Source: Riptortus pedestris
Lineage: Eukaryota > Arthropoda > Insecta > Hemiptera > Alydidae
Length of the DNA: 64,000 nt
Reading direction: 5' to 3'
Assembly: GCA_019009955.1 (NCBI GenBank)
Contig: CM032230.1
Span: 11,662,001 to 11,726,000 of the forward strand
Part shown: one piece after another, positions 21,401 to 28,040 of the stretch
How positions within the stretch are numbered: position 1 is the stretch's first letter
How the letters are laid out: each line of letters begins with the position of its first letter
Made by a program: the position numbers and the translations under genes
The notes under the pieces: generated by a model
Databases searched by the model: none
Told to the model about the DNA's origin: nothing
What the model saw: the letters and a program-made list of their open reading frames with translations, nothing else

Positions 21401-21844
21401 CTGAAGAAAAACGTAGGAGAATTGCAAATGACGAGAACCATCCAGATTAGAGAAGAACCTATCAGGTTCAGGATATTTTTTTAGAAATGCTTCCAAATTG
21501 AAGCCATTAGAGTATATCCGAGCTATAGATTCTGCAAGAGGTGACAAATCTGTTTTCGGAGCTTTTTTGGGATAATTTCCCGAGATCATCGTACTTTCGA
21601 GAAATTCGTCAAATTTTGAGTTATCAAGGGCCAATTCTGTGCACTTAGCTTCCAGAAAAACAGGTTCAACATCAGGGAACATTTCCAAGATTAGCAGGTA
21701 TTTCATTTCCGCGTACTCTCGTTCCATGCCATCCAAATCCACTATAAAAGTGTGTTCACTGGCTGGATTTTCTGAGTCATCTAAATTTACGTCCAGAACT
21801 TCTTGTACGTCCATATCCTCTGTATCCAGGTCGATGGTCTCCAT
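869..21844 (-). CDS. RNF216: RNF216/TRIAD3-like RBR E3 ubiquitin ligase, 5' six exons (3' end off window)
   Basis: Joining the six minus-strand exons 21844-21396, 16676-16508, 12694-12614, 8426-8311, 5895-5808 and 1041-869 gives 358 codons plus 2 nt. All exon phases agree. Five introns are complete and a sixth begins with gt at 868. Only the exon 2 donor is ambiguous. The product begins with an acidic region, followed by a conserved block (YRSHLATTIRLALQKSAYNL), a basic segment, a helical linker, RING1 (CGCC ... CSEGHIFCKSC ... CLQEC) and the start of the IBR domain (CAFC ... CDLC ... C). This order and these cysteine spacings match RNF216/TRIAD3, an RBR ligase that passes ubiquitin through a RING2 cysteine. 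RING2 would lie left of base 1. The family is a firm call; orthology and activity are inferred. The gene looks intact, with no internal stops in any exon, although introns exceed 4 kb because of transposons. Confidence 0.88.
1251..2148. mobile_element. piggyBac-like MITE with TTAA target duplication
   Basis: TTAA occurs at 1247-1250 and 2149-2152. The internal ends read CACTTTATAGGGCA (left) and, reverse-complemented, CCCTCTATAGGGCA (right). The uninterrupted paralogue at 42671-42720 carries one TTAA (42696-42699) between the same flanks (gaataactcgc and tatttaagttacgaaaa), which confirms a precise TTAA insertion. There is no transposase in its 898 bp, so it is non-autonomous. Confidence 0.78.
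2572..2631. repeat. (TA)n microsatellite, core of Helentron-like repeat
   Basis: About 30 uninterrupted AT dinucleotides lie inside a member of the repeat family. Comparable tracts sit at the same internal position in many other copies in the window. Confidence 0.9.
2845..2976 (+). repeat. Solo 3' end of Helentron-like repeat
   Basis: The sequence begins gttttgaatagacctcattttc and ends with tagctgatttcccttaag and its partner arm, followed by tctgttaaaa. This is the same tail as the full copy at 11524-12254, but without the head. Confidence 0.6.
2977..3439. other. Intron sequence with poly(A) tract
   Basis: No gene was seen. A 29-base adenine run occupies 3307-3335. A 110-codon open frame across it has no recognisable motif and runs through the homopolymer, so it is not annotated. 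Confidence 0.5.
3723..3765. repeat. Perfect palindrome inside hAT MITE
   Basis: The 21-base arms 3723-3743 and 3745-3765 are exact reverse complements around the single base 3744 (arm starts cgtggtaagtattaaattaa). It could form a cruciform or a tight RNA hairpin. Confidence 0.95.
3841..3975. repeat. Tandem repeat, about 45-bp unit, three copies
   Basis: Three successive units share the core tcgtcgaatcgacgaata and a following gttgtaattgtagataaa with small differences. The core itself contains the short palindrome tcgaatcga or variants. The array lies within the hAT MITE. Confidence 0.85.
4091..4119. repeat. (TA)n microsatellite left of Tc1 insertion
   Basis: Alternating TA runs up to the left end of the Tc1-like element. 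The same type of tract resumes on its right side at 5746. Confidence 0.9.
4120..5745 (-). mobile_element. Tc1-like DNA transposon, 1626 bp, intron-containing
   Basis: Inverted ends read CAGTCGTGGTCATAGAAATT (left) and CAGTCATGGTCATAGAAATT (right, reverse-complemented). TA flanks both sides (4118-4119, 5746-5747). The length is normal for Tc1. The single transposase gene runs on the minus strand (5567-4432) and is broken. The element lies inside a TA microsatellite next to the donor of RNF216 exon 5. Confidence 0.92.
4432..5567 (-). pseudogene. Tc1-type DD34E transposase pseudogene with an 88-bp intron
   Basis: Reading minus from 5567 there is an N-terminal helix-turn-helix region (SSREIAKRVRCNQSTVVRII), a GRKRKT linker, a second helix-turn-helix region (TAKEISRDLADSNLAEVSRE), then catalytic motifs FSDES (first Asp), FQDDSAPCHRAKS (second Asp) and [15 protein letters not shown] (Glu, 34-residue spacing). 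The frame ends at GGSTKY. Three oddities stand out: a 10-bp tandem duplication at about 5352-5372 shifts the frame; a TAG follows SDES at about 5078; and the frame is split by a canonical intron at 4786-4699 (gtaagt ... ggatag) that, when removed, joins CHRAKS to VKQFLAEN in frame. Inactive copy; the family is certain. Confidence 0.9.
5746..5803. repeat. (TA)n tract beginning just after the exon 5 donor
   Basis: The tract is about 28 TA units. On the minus strand it begins within a few bases of the RNF216 exon 5 splice donor (gtaacatatata...), so the intron effectively opens with the microsatellite. Confidence 0.9.
5808..5895 (-). CDS. RNF216: RNF216-like exon 5: end of RING1
   Basis: The exon has an acceptor tttcacag at 5896-5903 and a donor gtaaca at 5807-5802. 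It is 88 nt: one base completes an arginine codon and 29 codons follow. It encodes SVEVLMGDSKTDFPCLQEC and then TGNFSLKTLK; the CLQEC cysteines complete the first RING. It joins exon 6 in phase 0 to give SLKTLKELLPVNTF. Confidence 0.88.
6086..6130. repeat. (CA)n microsatellite
   Basis: About 22 CA units in the intron between exons 4 and 5. Confidence 0.95.
6250..6480 (-). repeat. Inverted-duplication arm A (partner 18536-18780)
   Basis: The reverse complement closely matches 18536-18780. Shared phrases include ttggtgatttattggctcat, aaacaattttcta, gtctggatagtgacca and tgtcatggaggggctg. Both arms lie in introns of the RNF216-like gene in opposite orientation, about 12 kb apart. Confidence 0.8.
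6481..7376 (+). repeat. Helentron-like repeat copy with (TA)n core
   Basis: It includes the internal blocks ggctgaaaacaagaaag and gctagagcagtaaca, a long (TA)n core (7172-7240), the block gggtctcattttcgtcat, and the tail tagctgatttccctcc...aatctgctaaaa. The order is the same as in the full copy at 11524-12254. Confidence 0.6.
8126..8182. repeat. (GA)n microsatellite
   Basis: About 28 GA units preceded by a guanine-rich stretch (ggggagaggagaggagaggg). Confidence 0.95.
8311..8426 (-). CDS. RNF216: RNF216-like exon 4: RING1 core
   Basis: The exon has an acceptor tatgttgtag at 8427-8436 and a donor gtataa at 8310-8305. It is 116 nt, phase 0 in and phase 2 out. It encodes ARKASALLTCGCCFSDDLL followed by AEEVSTCSEGHIFCKSCIL. 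The pattern C-x2-C, C-x3-H-x2-C-x2-C is the zinc-ligand order of the first RING of RBR ligases. No stops. Confidence 0.9.
8480..8640 (+). repeat. Head fragment of Helentron-like repeat
   Basis: It begins gtctgccatgctgggactgc and continues agatctaagcagatttctcacc, a diverged form of the family's 5' head with its subterminal agcagattt motif. The tail is absent. Confidence 0.55.
8696..9590 (-). mobile_element. Helitron, minus orientation, head-to-head with next copy
   Basis: The 3' terminus on the minus strand ends ...CCGGGTATTTGAGCTAG followed by T at 8695, preceded by the hairpin arms CCGGGCGAAACCGGG. The body contains the family phrases acccgtcc/gggacgggcaggagt and ggttttcggcaaatatg. It extends to about 9590, where a GTAT microsatellite separates it from the opposite-orientation copy at 9609. 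Confidence 0.72.
9609..10915 (+). mobile_element. Helitron, plus orientation, with internal tandem units
   Basis: The 5' end is (TA)n followed by aaaattgtaacctctgtcag; the 3' end is CCCGGGCGAAGCCGGG then TATCTGAGCTAG and T. The hairpin plus CTAG, with T after the end, is the Helitron 3' signature. Between the ends a roughly 280-bp unit recurs; each unit carries aaacgagatatac, ttttatttgggacaaaagac, aaaactcggtatgtg and gagtgggggttataaggga. Non-coding, so non-autonomous. Confidence 0.78.
10917..10948. repeat. (TA)n microsatellite after Helitron end
   Basis: About 16 TA units directly abut the T that follows the Helitron CTAG terminus. Confidence 0.9.
10990..11218 (+). mobile_element. Helitron 3' fragment
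   Basis: It is a 5'-truncated copy sharing ggacaggagacgggaaatat and the terminal hairpin CCCGGGCGAAGCCGGG, ending TTAGCTAG followed by T. Confidence 0.75.
11219..11345 (+). repeat. 3' fragment of Helentron-like repeat
   Basis: It shows the family phrase ttttgaacgaacctcatttt and a diverged tail (gtaggtgattcctcttaag). The right end is eroded. Confidence 0.5.
11524..12254 (+). repeat. Full-length Helentron-like (DINE-1/HINE-type) element
   Basis: This is a good reference copy. The head is aaaaaagtctgccacgcaggggctgcgtaaactAAGCAGATTTCCC in consecutive blocks (11527-11570). The core is a (TA)n tract (12081-12129). The tail is the perfect 20-bp palindrome GATTTCCCTTAAGGGAAATC (12229-12248) followed by TGCTAA. 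The head motif AGCAGATTTCCC reappears inverted in the tail as GGGAAATCTGCT, giving subterminal inverted repeats. That layout, with a central microsatellite and no coding, fits non-autonomous Helentrons. The class call is inference; the repeat family is certain. Confidence 0.75.
12614..12694 (-). CDS. RNF216: RNF216-like exon 3: linker helix before RING1
   Basis: The exon has an acceptor tactttttcag at 12695-12705 and a donor gtaaat at 12613-12608. It is 81 nt, phase 0 at both ends. It encodes VDFVENRQQISQYLKDKAVA followed by RQNAVEE, a charged helical stretch that leads directly into the RING1 exon (joined as NAVEEARKASALLTC). Confidence 0.85.
12700..13920 (-). repeat. Cluster of Helentron-like repeat fragments
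   Basis: Fragments in minus orientation are recognisable by tgtctgttacc after a TG/TA microsatellite (12905-12933), agatcggactgggggagg, atattaaccaagatattt and, near 13880, catgggaaatcggcttagtt plus tacaaagcccctgcatg (a diverged head). A second (TA)n lies at 13583-13613. No gene seen. Confidence 0.55.
13965..15050 (-). repeat. Putative 3' UTR of the LINE, A-rich
   Basis: This lies immediately downstream (minus strand) of the LINE reading frame. The plus strand is very rich in A, with degenerate iterations such as aaaatggaactcaaaa and aaacagaaatggaacac between 14220 and 14660. The stretch 13985-14170 is closely similar to 18795-19010 (aatacaaaaaataaatacca and acaacaaatgacaaagaaac), suggesting a shared LINE 3' region. 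Confidence 0.5.
15051..16334 (-). mobile_element. 5'-truncated LINE (I/R1/LOA-like): RNase H plus C-terminal zinc motif
   Basis: An uninterrupted 427-codon minus-strand frame. Residues 20-55 (LDTIHNTGLRIATGAFRCSP ... PPLEYRR) are the stretch that follows the reverse transcriptase thumb. RNase H follows with D171 (FTDGSKT), E204 (YTAELQAI), D228 (LFTDSLSS) and D278 (EVDEHAK), plus WLPGHQNIG. The end carries RLRIGHSFITHNYLM and the cysteine-histidine motif CNVC ... H ... C. RNase H after RT is typical of I, R1 and LOA-type non-LTR elements. RT and endonuclease are missing at the 5' side, as expected from incomplete target-primed reverse transcription. The intact frame suggests recent insertion. 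Sits in RNF216 intron 2. Confidence 0.88.
16360..16465 (-). repeat. Partial tRNA-derived SINE (3' part)
   Basis: It shares ggttaccccccttttctagc, gggaataaggattttatttaatga with the longer SINE copies at 62290-62512 and 19085-19320. The tRNA-like head is missing. Confidence 0.6.
16508..16676 (-). CDS. RNF216: RNF216-like exon 2
   Basis: The exon has an acceptor aatattgtag at 16677-16686. It is 169 nt if it ends at GAT (donor gtggta), or 172 nt ending at 16505 (donor gtacat); both keep the frame, so the donor is ambiguous by one valine. It encodes YRSHLATTIRLALQKSAYNL, a basic segment with KLSKTRATRKVPRRLQDI, and PPEGVPPVEFLD. The first base completes the arginine codon begun in exon 1. Confidence 0.82.
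16801..18535. repeat. Helentron-like fragments and MITE empty site in RNF216 intron 1
   Basis: 16811-16850 is the uninterrupted paralogue of the sequence flanking the MITE at 38-699. After that come several diverged fragments of the Helentron-like family: heads near 16990 (ggggctgtgtaaactaagcagatt) and 17280, internal blocks near 17460 and 17650-17760, and a tail near 18410-18530 (aatagctgatttcactccagggg) after a (TA)n tract at 18361-18398. No coding sequence seen. Confidence 0.55.
18536..18780 (+). repeat. Inverted-duplication arm B (partner 6250-6480)
   Basis: Near-copy of the reverse complement of 6250-6480, from ggcaggaaggttctgggccc through to tctcatatcaccacgtattt. Confidence 0.8.
18790..19030 (-). 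repeat. LINE 3'-UTR-like fragment
   Basis: Similar to 13985-14170 downstream of the LINE at 15051-16334: both contain agcccaa(t/c)gac, gaactaaaataat, caaaaaataa and caacaaatgac. No coding sequence. Confidence 0.55.
19085..19320 (-). repeat. tRNA-derived SINE, diverged copy
   Basis: On the minus strand it opens with a diverged tRNA-like head (atgtgagttaaggtgttggt; tttgattctcacctgagc) and continues into the body shared with 62290-62512 (tttatttaatg, ctagacagaatgggac, ggttaccactc). Confidence 0.65.
19330..21395. other. RNF216 intron 1, apparently single-copy sequence
   Basis: No exon, RNA gene or repeat was recognised in these 2 kb. Short open frames here (for example 20295-20600) lack motifs and look like chance. 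Confidence 0.5.
21396..21844 (-). CDS. RNF216: RNF216-like exon 1 with start codon
   Basis: The ATG at 21844-21842 is the first after an in-frame TAA (21850-21848), followed only by GTG, so it is the natural start. The exon encodes 149 codons plus 2 nt, ending at donor gtgagt (21395-21390). The first 45 residues are acidic (METIDLDTEDMDVQEVLD ...); then comes EREYAEMKYLLILEMFPDVE, a conserved region of the RNF216 amino terminus, and later FFSNLDGSRHLQFSYVFLQN. It joins exon 2 as FLQNRYRSHLA. A short upstream frame precedes it. Confidence 0.85.
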
Positions 21845-21847
21845 CAC

Positions 21848-21928
21848 TTATAAAACGATGACAGTACACAAAACGGATAAAACAACAGTGAGGAACTGCA
21901 ACTGAACACTTGACTGTTTAGAAGCCAT
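21848..21928 (-). promoter_or_regulatory. Upstream ORF in the 5' leader of the RNF216-like gene
   Basis: ATG at 21928-21926 opens a 26-codon frame (MASKQSSVQLQFLTVVLSVL...) that stops at TAA 21850-21848, three bases before the main ATG and in the same frame. If transcribed as part of the leader it could lower main-frame translation or feed reinitiation. The transcription start is not known. Confidence 0.45.
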
Positions 21929-21929
21929 T

Positions 21930-22100
21930 AAAACACAACACTGAAATCTGGAATGAGTCATTGAGTTTAAAGAGGATCGAAGTATTATTGACAACGAGGT
22001 ACAAGGAGTTTCGAAGGGCATGTTTCACAGTATACACATGTCCTATTTATAACAGCCAAGCTACTCTGTGTACTAACTCAAGGAAGAAAAATATATACAC
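21930..22100. other. Upstream flank of the RNF216-like gene
   Basis: Presumed 5' leader and promoter region of the minus-strand gene. No TATA box or other motif could be assigned with confidence. A Helitron end begins at 22101. Confidence 0.3.
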
Positions 22101-22200
22101 CTAGCTAAGGTACCCGACTTCGCTCGGTAAATCATTTGAGGCTAAATGAAGATGGTATCTTTTTTTAGTAAGGCTACAATGTGTGCAAGTACACTTTCCG
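22101..22200 (-). mobile_element. Helitron 3' end fragment
   Basis: On the minus strand it ends with a diverged hairpin (ccgagcgaagtcgggtac) and cttagCTAG. Only the terminal part is present. Confidence 0.6.
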
Positions 22201-22430
22201 TCTGAGCGAATCGGTTTTCCCTAAGGAAGAGGTAGGAGACTTATAGATAAGAAATTTTAGTTTTGAAGAATAAATGAAAATAGATCCTTAATAAATCCCA
22301 TTTCACTGTTTGACACTCCATGAATAATTCAAATCATAGTCATGGATATCATTTATTATAATAAAACATCATCTATAATGTAAATTTTCCCTGTCCCTGT
22401 TGACCAATCCAAGCTTAGTTATATACATAA

Positions 22431-23104
22431 CTAGCTCAGATACCCGGCTTCGCTCGGGAATTCATTTGAGGCTGAATGGTGATGGTATATTTTTGGCAAG
22501 GCTTTACTTTGCACAATATTTTGACATTTACCCGTTCCAGTGTTTAGGGTTTTAAATTAATACCCGTTTTTTTTTTTGGGGGCATTTGTTAATAATAAAT
22601 TATTTTTTTATAAGACTTCACTGTCCTGGGATATTGTCATATTTCCCCGCTCCCTGTGCATGTATGCATAGATTTGAATTATTAAGGAGAATTAATTTTT
22701 TCAGGTGAGGTATCTGGTAGTTCATATATTGAAAAGAAGTGTTGAGCAAATTTCTCTTAAATAACCAAAATAAAACAACTTTTGTTATGTGCATATTTGC
22801 CGAAACCCCAATAGGAAATCATTATTATTAAATTTTCAGGCCTCCCCTTATAAACCCCCACTCCTGCCCGTCTCTAGATAATGTTTAGTATCGATTATTA
22901 TAAGGAAGGCGTTAGTGCTAATACACATACTGAGTGTTTTATTAGCAGATTTCCCTTAAGGGAAATCAGCTATTGAGGTTTGTGCTCCATCATGACGGTA
23001 TTTTCGACATTTTTCTTCAAATGTCCATCGATCCTACCTTAGTTAGATGATGAAAATGAGGTCCGTTCAAAAACTGTATATATATATATTTTCTATATAA
23101 TATA

Positions 23105-23141
<37 letters not shown>

Positions 23142-24498
23142 CTGTTACCGCTCTAGCGGTCCGCAATTTTGTTTGAAATCCTTACCAACTTCATATTTAA
23201 GCGTTTTAAATTAAAAAGAAAGATCAAGTTCGTTAATGGCTGATATCGGACCAGTAGGTGGGTGTTTAGATGGAGGATTTTCGAAAATTCGAAATATCTC
23301 CGTTACTATTACGTCGGATCGAAAAATTTTATAGAACCAATCTTATTGCAAATTAAATTAACTATAAATATTGTTCTGTACATTAATTCACTATCTTGAA
23401 TATTAACCGAGATAATTGCATTTGTATCTGCGTGTGGTTACAGTAGGCCCCCACCATATGTTCGAGGAGTTTCCGCCGAGAGCTCTGGCGGCCGTGTCCA
23501 TAACTATTCTCCCTCGTGAATAGGTTTAGAGGTTAGGTTAACTTTTTTTTGGGCTATATAGAAACTACTGGGTTATTACTACATAAATAATGATTTAGTT
23601 TTAGAGTTTTCTTAATACTACAGGTTGTTATTAGGCAGATTTCATCTATTGTAAAACTTCACGTGGGAAATCTGCTTAGTTTAACGCAGCCCCTGCGTGA
23701 CTGACTTTTTTAGTTCTGTTGAGTCTTATGTGCCAAATAAAATTGTTGTCTACCGCTATAATTTTTAGCGTATGAACGCCTTTATACTTCGGTATACGAT
23801 GATAGTGTTATATAAAAAAACCGTTTCTCTGAATAACAAAATAAACAACTTTTGTTATGTGCATATTTGCCGAAAACCCCAATCGGAAACGAAATATCAC
23901 TATTATTAATTTTAGGCCCTTCCTTTATAAACGCCCACTCTGCCCGTCCCTAGAAATGTAAGTATGGCTTATTATAAGGATATCGATAGTATTAATTCAC
24001 ATAGCGAGTTTGGTTTAGTTCGGTTGAGTATTTTGTGCCAAATAAAATTGTGGACTCCCGCTATAGTTTTTAGCGAGTAACTCATTTTATACTTCAGTAT
24101 ACGGCAAAAGTACATATAACAAAAGTTACTCTAAAGTACAAAATAAACAAACATTTGTGTATGTGCATATTTGGCTGAGAAAAGGCAATAGGAAACGACA
24201 TATCGCTATTTTTTTTTCCGGCCTCCCTTATAACCCCCACTCCTGTTATTCTTAGAGAATATTAATATAGCCTAAAAGTCTAAGTTGGGCTAGTAGTAAT
24301 ATAGACCATACCAAGTTTAATCATAAAATATTCGGTTCAGCCGTTAAGCGTGAAGAGGTAACAGACAAACAAATTAAACAACAAACTTACACCCAAGAAA
24401 CAAAATGTAGTTATGGTGTCTATGACATGTGAAACGAAAAGTTATCGTGAAATTTTTCGCGAAAAAAATCAATGTACAGACTCAGACCCGGCGTTACA
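22431..24498 (-). mobile_element. Helitron (minus) split by a Helentron-like element
   Basis: The 3' terminus at 22431 reads, on the minus strand, CCCGAGCGAAGCCGGG then TATCTGAGCTAG and T. The body runs to 22943, is interrupted by 22944-23710, and resumes agttctgttgagtcttatg ... up to the 5' end ttgtaacgccgggtctgag near 24490. Comparison with uninterrupted copies (gttttatttagttcggttgag) shows the break lies between T residues. Confidence 0.75.
22944..23710 (-). repeat. Helentron-like element inserted in Helitron
   Basis: In plus orientation it opens with agcagatttcccttaaggga and closes with gcgtgactgacttttt, i.e. tail then head of the family reversed. It has the (TA)n core (about 23077-23136), the block tctgttaccgctctagcggt and the block cgttaatggctgatatcgga. 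Complete apart from small indels. Confidence 0.75.
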
Positions 24499-24503
24499 AT
24501 TAT

Positions 24504-24557
<54 letters not shown>

Positions 24558-25030
24558 TAGATAATAAATGTGAGTAGAAAGCAAATAGAACATTTCACAG
24601 GGGATAATTTAACACAATTAACTGTGTTCACCTCCCGCTTGAGTGTTATCAGTATTACTTTACTTAATTTATTTATTCAAAACATTACAAAATTCGCATT
24701 ATTCTAGTAATTTATATACCTGGTAAATAAATGACAGTGGTACACAAAGATAATTTAATTTATATTCTAAAAGCGAGGTAAGGGAAAGAGATCGTAACCC
24801 TTTCTGCAACCTCAAATCCCATTGAATTTAAACCGCATATTTTCTTTTGACATTACCAAGTAACGTTTAATAGTTATAGATATTACATAGTCAATTCAAT
24901 AACGTCAACATATAGGGGGAAATAAGATAATATGTACCACAATTAAGAAGTTTATTTCACATAAAATCCGCTCTCACACTTTGTGTAAATTCAGGCTATC
25001 TTCATTATTCAAGTTACACATTATACAAAT
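24499..25030. other. (TA)n tract and unassigned AT-rich sequence
   Basis: An imperfect (TA)n tract occupies 24500-24556. The remaining 470 bases contain no recognisable gene or repeat. Confidence 0.45.
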
Positions 25031-25135
25031 TTATTTATGTATTTATTGACGTCCACTTTATGCAACTGCGACAAATTGGGGCGGCGTTTCTACAGGTTAC
25101 CACCCTTTTCTAGCCAGGGCGGGACTAAGGGTTTT
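25031..25135 (-). repeat. Partial tRNA-derived SINE
   Basis: It shares tatttattgacgtccacttt, ggttaccacccttttctagc and gggactaagggtttta with the other SINE copies. The head is replaced by the tail of a Helentron-like element at 25136. Confidence 0.6.
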
Positions 25136-25258
25136 AGCAGATTTCCCTTAAGGGAAATCAGTTATTGAGGTCGTACTCATGGCTCGAGTTTGAAATATTT
25201 CTCAAATTATCATCGAATCCTAACCAGTGAGATGACGAAAAATAAATGAGGTCCGTTC

Positions 25259-25313
<55 letters not shown>

Positions 25314-25322
25314 TAATATATA
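25136..25322 (-). repeat. Helentron-like element, 3' end plus (TA)n
   Basis: It opens with agcagatttcccttaaggga followed by aatcagttattgaggtcgta, and reaches the (TA)n core, where a Helitron takes over at about 25317. Confidence 0.65.
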
Positions 25323-26481
25323 TAATTGTAAACCTCTGTCTGTACATTGATTTTTTTTCGCGAAATTTCACGATAACTATTTCGTTTCACATGTCATAGA
25401 CACCTACAATTTGTTTTCTTTGGTGTCTGTTTGTTTAGTTACCTTTTTCAAAAAACGCAAATAAACGGCTGAACCGAATTTTTATGAAACTTGGTACTAA
25501 CCAAACTTAGACTTTAGGCCTGGCTATATTAATATCCCATCTGAGTACGAACAGGAGTGGGGGTTATTATAAGAGGAAGGCCTGAAATTAAAAAATAGCG
25601 ATATTCTTCGTTTCTCTATTGTTTTTTTTTCGGGCATATATGGATATTAACAAAAGTTGTTTATTTTGCTATTTAGAGTAACTTTTCTTATATACACTTT
25701 TTTCGTATACCGAATTATAAACAAGATATACGCTAAAACCTATATCGGAAGTGAAAAATTTTATTTGGGACAGAACTCAACCGAACCTAAATAAAACTAG
25801 GTATGTATTGTTAGCACAATTGCCTTTATTATAATAAGCCATACTAACATTTCTAGGGACGGGTAGGAATGGGGGTTGTAAGGGAGGCCTAAAATTATAA
25901 ATATAGCAATATTTCGTTTCCTATTGCATTTTCGGCAATTATGCACATAACAATAGTGTGTTTATTTTGTTATTTGGAGGTAACTTTTATCTTATACTTT
26001 TTTGTGTATAGCGAACTATAAAGGGGTTATAAATTATAGCGAGAGTCAATAATTTTATTTGCTCAAAAGACCCAAACGAAATAAATAAAATAATTCGGTA
26101 TGTGTAGTAGCACTAACGCTTTCATTATAACAAGCCATACCAACAGTTCTAGGGACGGGCAGGAGTGGGGGTTGTTAAGGGAGGCCTGAATTTAAAAATA
26201 GCGGTATTTACCCGGTTATTTAGTGGCGGTTATTTACTAACTATTGAACCCGAAACTTAAAAAAACTCGGAATGTGAATTAGCATTAATTCTTCATGATT
26301 ATAAGCTATATAAAATTTTTAGCTCTAAAACGCGGAGTTGGGGGTTATGAGGGGAGGCTCGAGAAATGAAAAATTGTGATATTCCGATTTCGATTGGTTT
26401 TTCAACGATTTTCTATAAAAAATACAATCATTAGTCAGTCAAACGATTATTTCCCTGGCATTGCCCGGGTATTTTAGCTAG
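25317..26481 (+). mobile_element. Helitron, plus orientation, decayed
   Basis: 5' end attgtaaacctctgtctgta; 3' end ttgcccgggtattttagCTAG. Internal units (aacaggagtgggggttatta, gggacgggtaggaatggggg, gggacgggcaggagtggggg) show at least three repeat units. Many single-base insertions compared with copies elsewhere. Confidence 0.7.
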
Positions 26482-27290
26482 ATCGTATATACAAACTACG
26501 TACATTATAGATTATATATAATTTCATAATAAATGCTTTATCCATGATTATGATTTGAATTATTCAAGGTGTTGTCAAACAGTGGAGGAGGGAATGATTA
26601 GAGACTTATTTTCATTTATTCTTCAAACCTAACTATATATATTGTTATATAAATTTATTCTCTATCTTGAAATATTAACCAAGATATTTGCATTTTTATG
26701 AAGTCTGTGGTCGGGTATAGTTTCGGAATTAGGTCGGCCGTTTTCGTAAACTACTCGGCTCAGGTGGAAGCTTCTTCTAACCTTACCTGTCGTTTCTAAC
26801 CTATACCTTATCTTCGTTACTTTGTGAGATATATACATATTCGTTCTATTCATCGCCCCCTCCCCTTCTTTAGTTTTTGGACTACTAATATTTGAGTTAT
26901 TAAAATATTAAATTATTCTTACAATTCAGAAGCCGTTTCAGTTGGGAATTTATTTTAATTAAATCTGAAAGATTTGAATTATTAAGGACAAAATATTAAC
27001 ATTACATTTGAATTAAATTTTCAGGTGAAGTACCTGGTAGTTCCATATTGATAAAGCCTCCAATTCCCGCTTGGAGCAAATTTTCTAAATAACAAAAAAT
27101 AACAACTTTTGTTTTGTCTATATTTGCCGAAACCCCTAATGAGAAACGAAAAATATCACTATTATTAATTTCAGGCCTCCCTTATAACCCCCACTCCTGC
27201 CCGTCCCTAGGAATGTTAGTATTAGCTTATTATAAGGAAGGCGTTGTGGTAATACACATACGAGTGTTTTATTTAGTAAAGATTTCTCAT
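26482..27290. repeat. Helentron- and Helitron-derived fragments
   Basis: 26640-26870 holds a diverged Helentron-like block (tattaaccaagatatttgca). 27000-27270 is a minus-orientation Helitron piece with tttgccgaaacccctaatga and cctcccttataacccccact. No gene. Confidence 0.5.
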
Positions 27291-27521
27291 TACCGTTCGT
27301 ATTTAGTCAAGGTGGTGTGTTACCAGTATGAGTGCTGATTTCTCTATTGTAAAATTCACATGGGAAATCTGCTTAGTGTACGCAGCCCCTGCGTGACGAC
27401 TTTTTAGCAGATTTCCCTTTAAGGGGATGTAACTCATGATGCGAATTTTTCGAAATTTTTCTTCAAATGTCCATCGATCCTACCTAGTAGATGACGAAAA
27501 TGAGGTCCGTTCAAAACTGTA

Positions 27522-27560
<39 letters not shown>

Positions 27561-28040
27561 ATATATATAATATATAATATATATATATTTGTCTGTTACC
27601 GCTCTAGCGGTCGCAATTTTTGTTTGATCGTAACCAAACTCGATATTTAGTCATTTTATGTAAAAAGAAAGATCAGTTTCGTTAATGGATGAAATTGGAC
27701 AAGTGGGAGGGGGGGTTTTAAGAGAGGATTTTCGAAAAATAGAAATATCTCCGTTTACTATACGTCGGATCAACAATTGTACAGAATCGAATCTTATTGC
27801 AAAGTACATTTACTATAAATATTGTTATATACATTTATTCCTTATCTTGAATATTTAACCGATGATATTTGCATTTTTTGAAATTTGGGCCGATACCGGA
27901 TTTTGAATTTCCCGCGAAAAGCTAGTTCGGCCCTTTGCCATAACCGTTCTGCTCTCCTATGGAGGAAATTTCTCTATTGTATAACTTCACGTGGGAAATC
28001 TGTTTAGTTTACGCAGCCCCTGCGTGACGGACTTTTTTTT
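27291..28040 (-). repeat. Helentron-like elements, two overlapping copies
   Basis: A head fragment at 27350-27400 (tgcttagtgtacgcagcccctgcgtgacga, read in two parts) is followed by a near-complete copy from 27405 (agcagatttccctttaaggg) through a (TA)n core (27518-27590) to the head near 27990-28035 (cgcagcccctgcgtgacgga). Confidence 0.65.

Noticed and set aside
24500..25030. Possible promoter or gene between Helitrons
   Set aside because: No coding frame, splice signal or core promoter motif could be supported.
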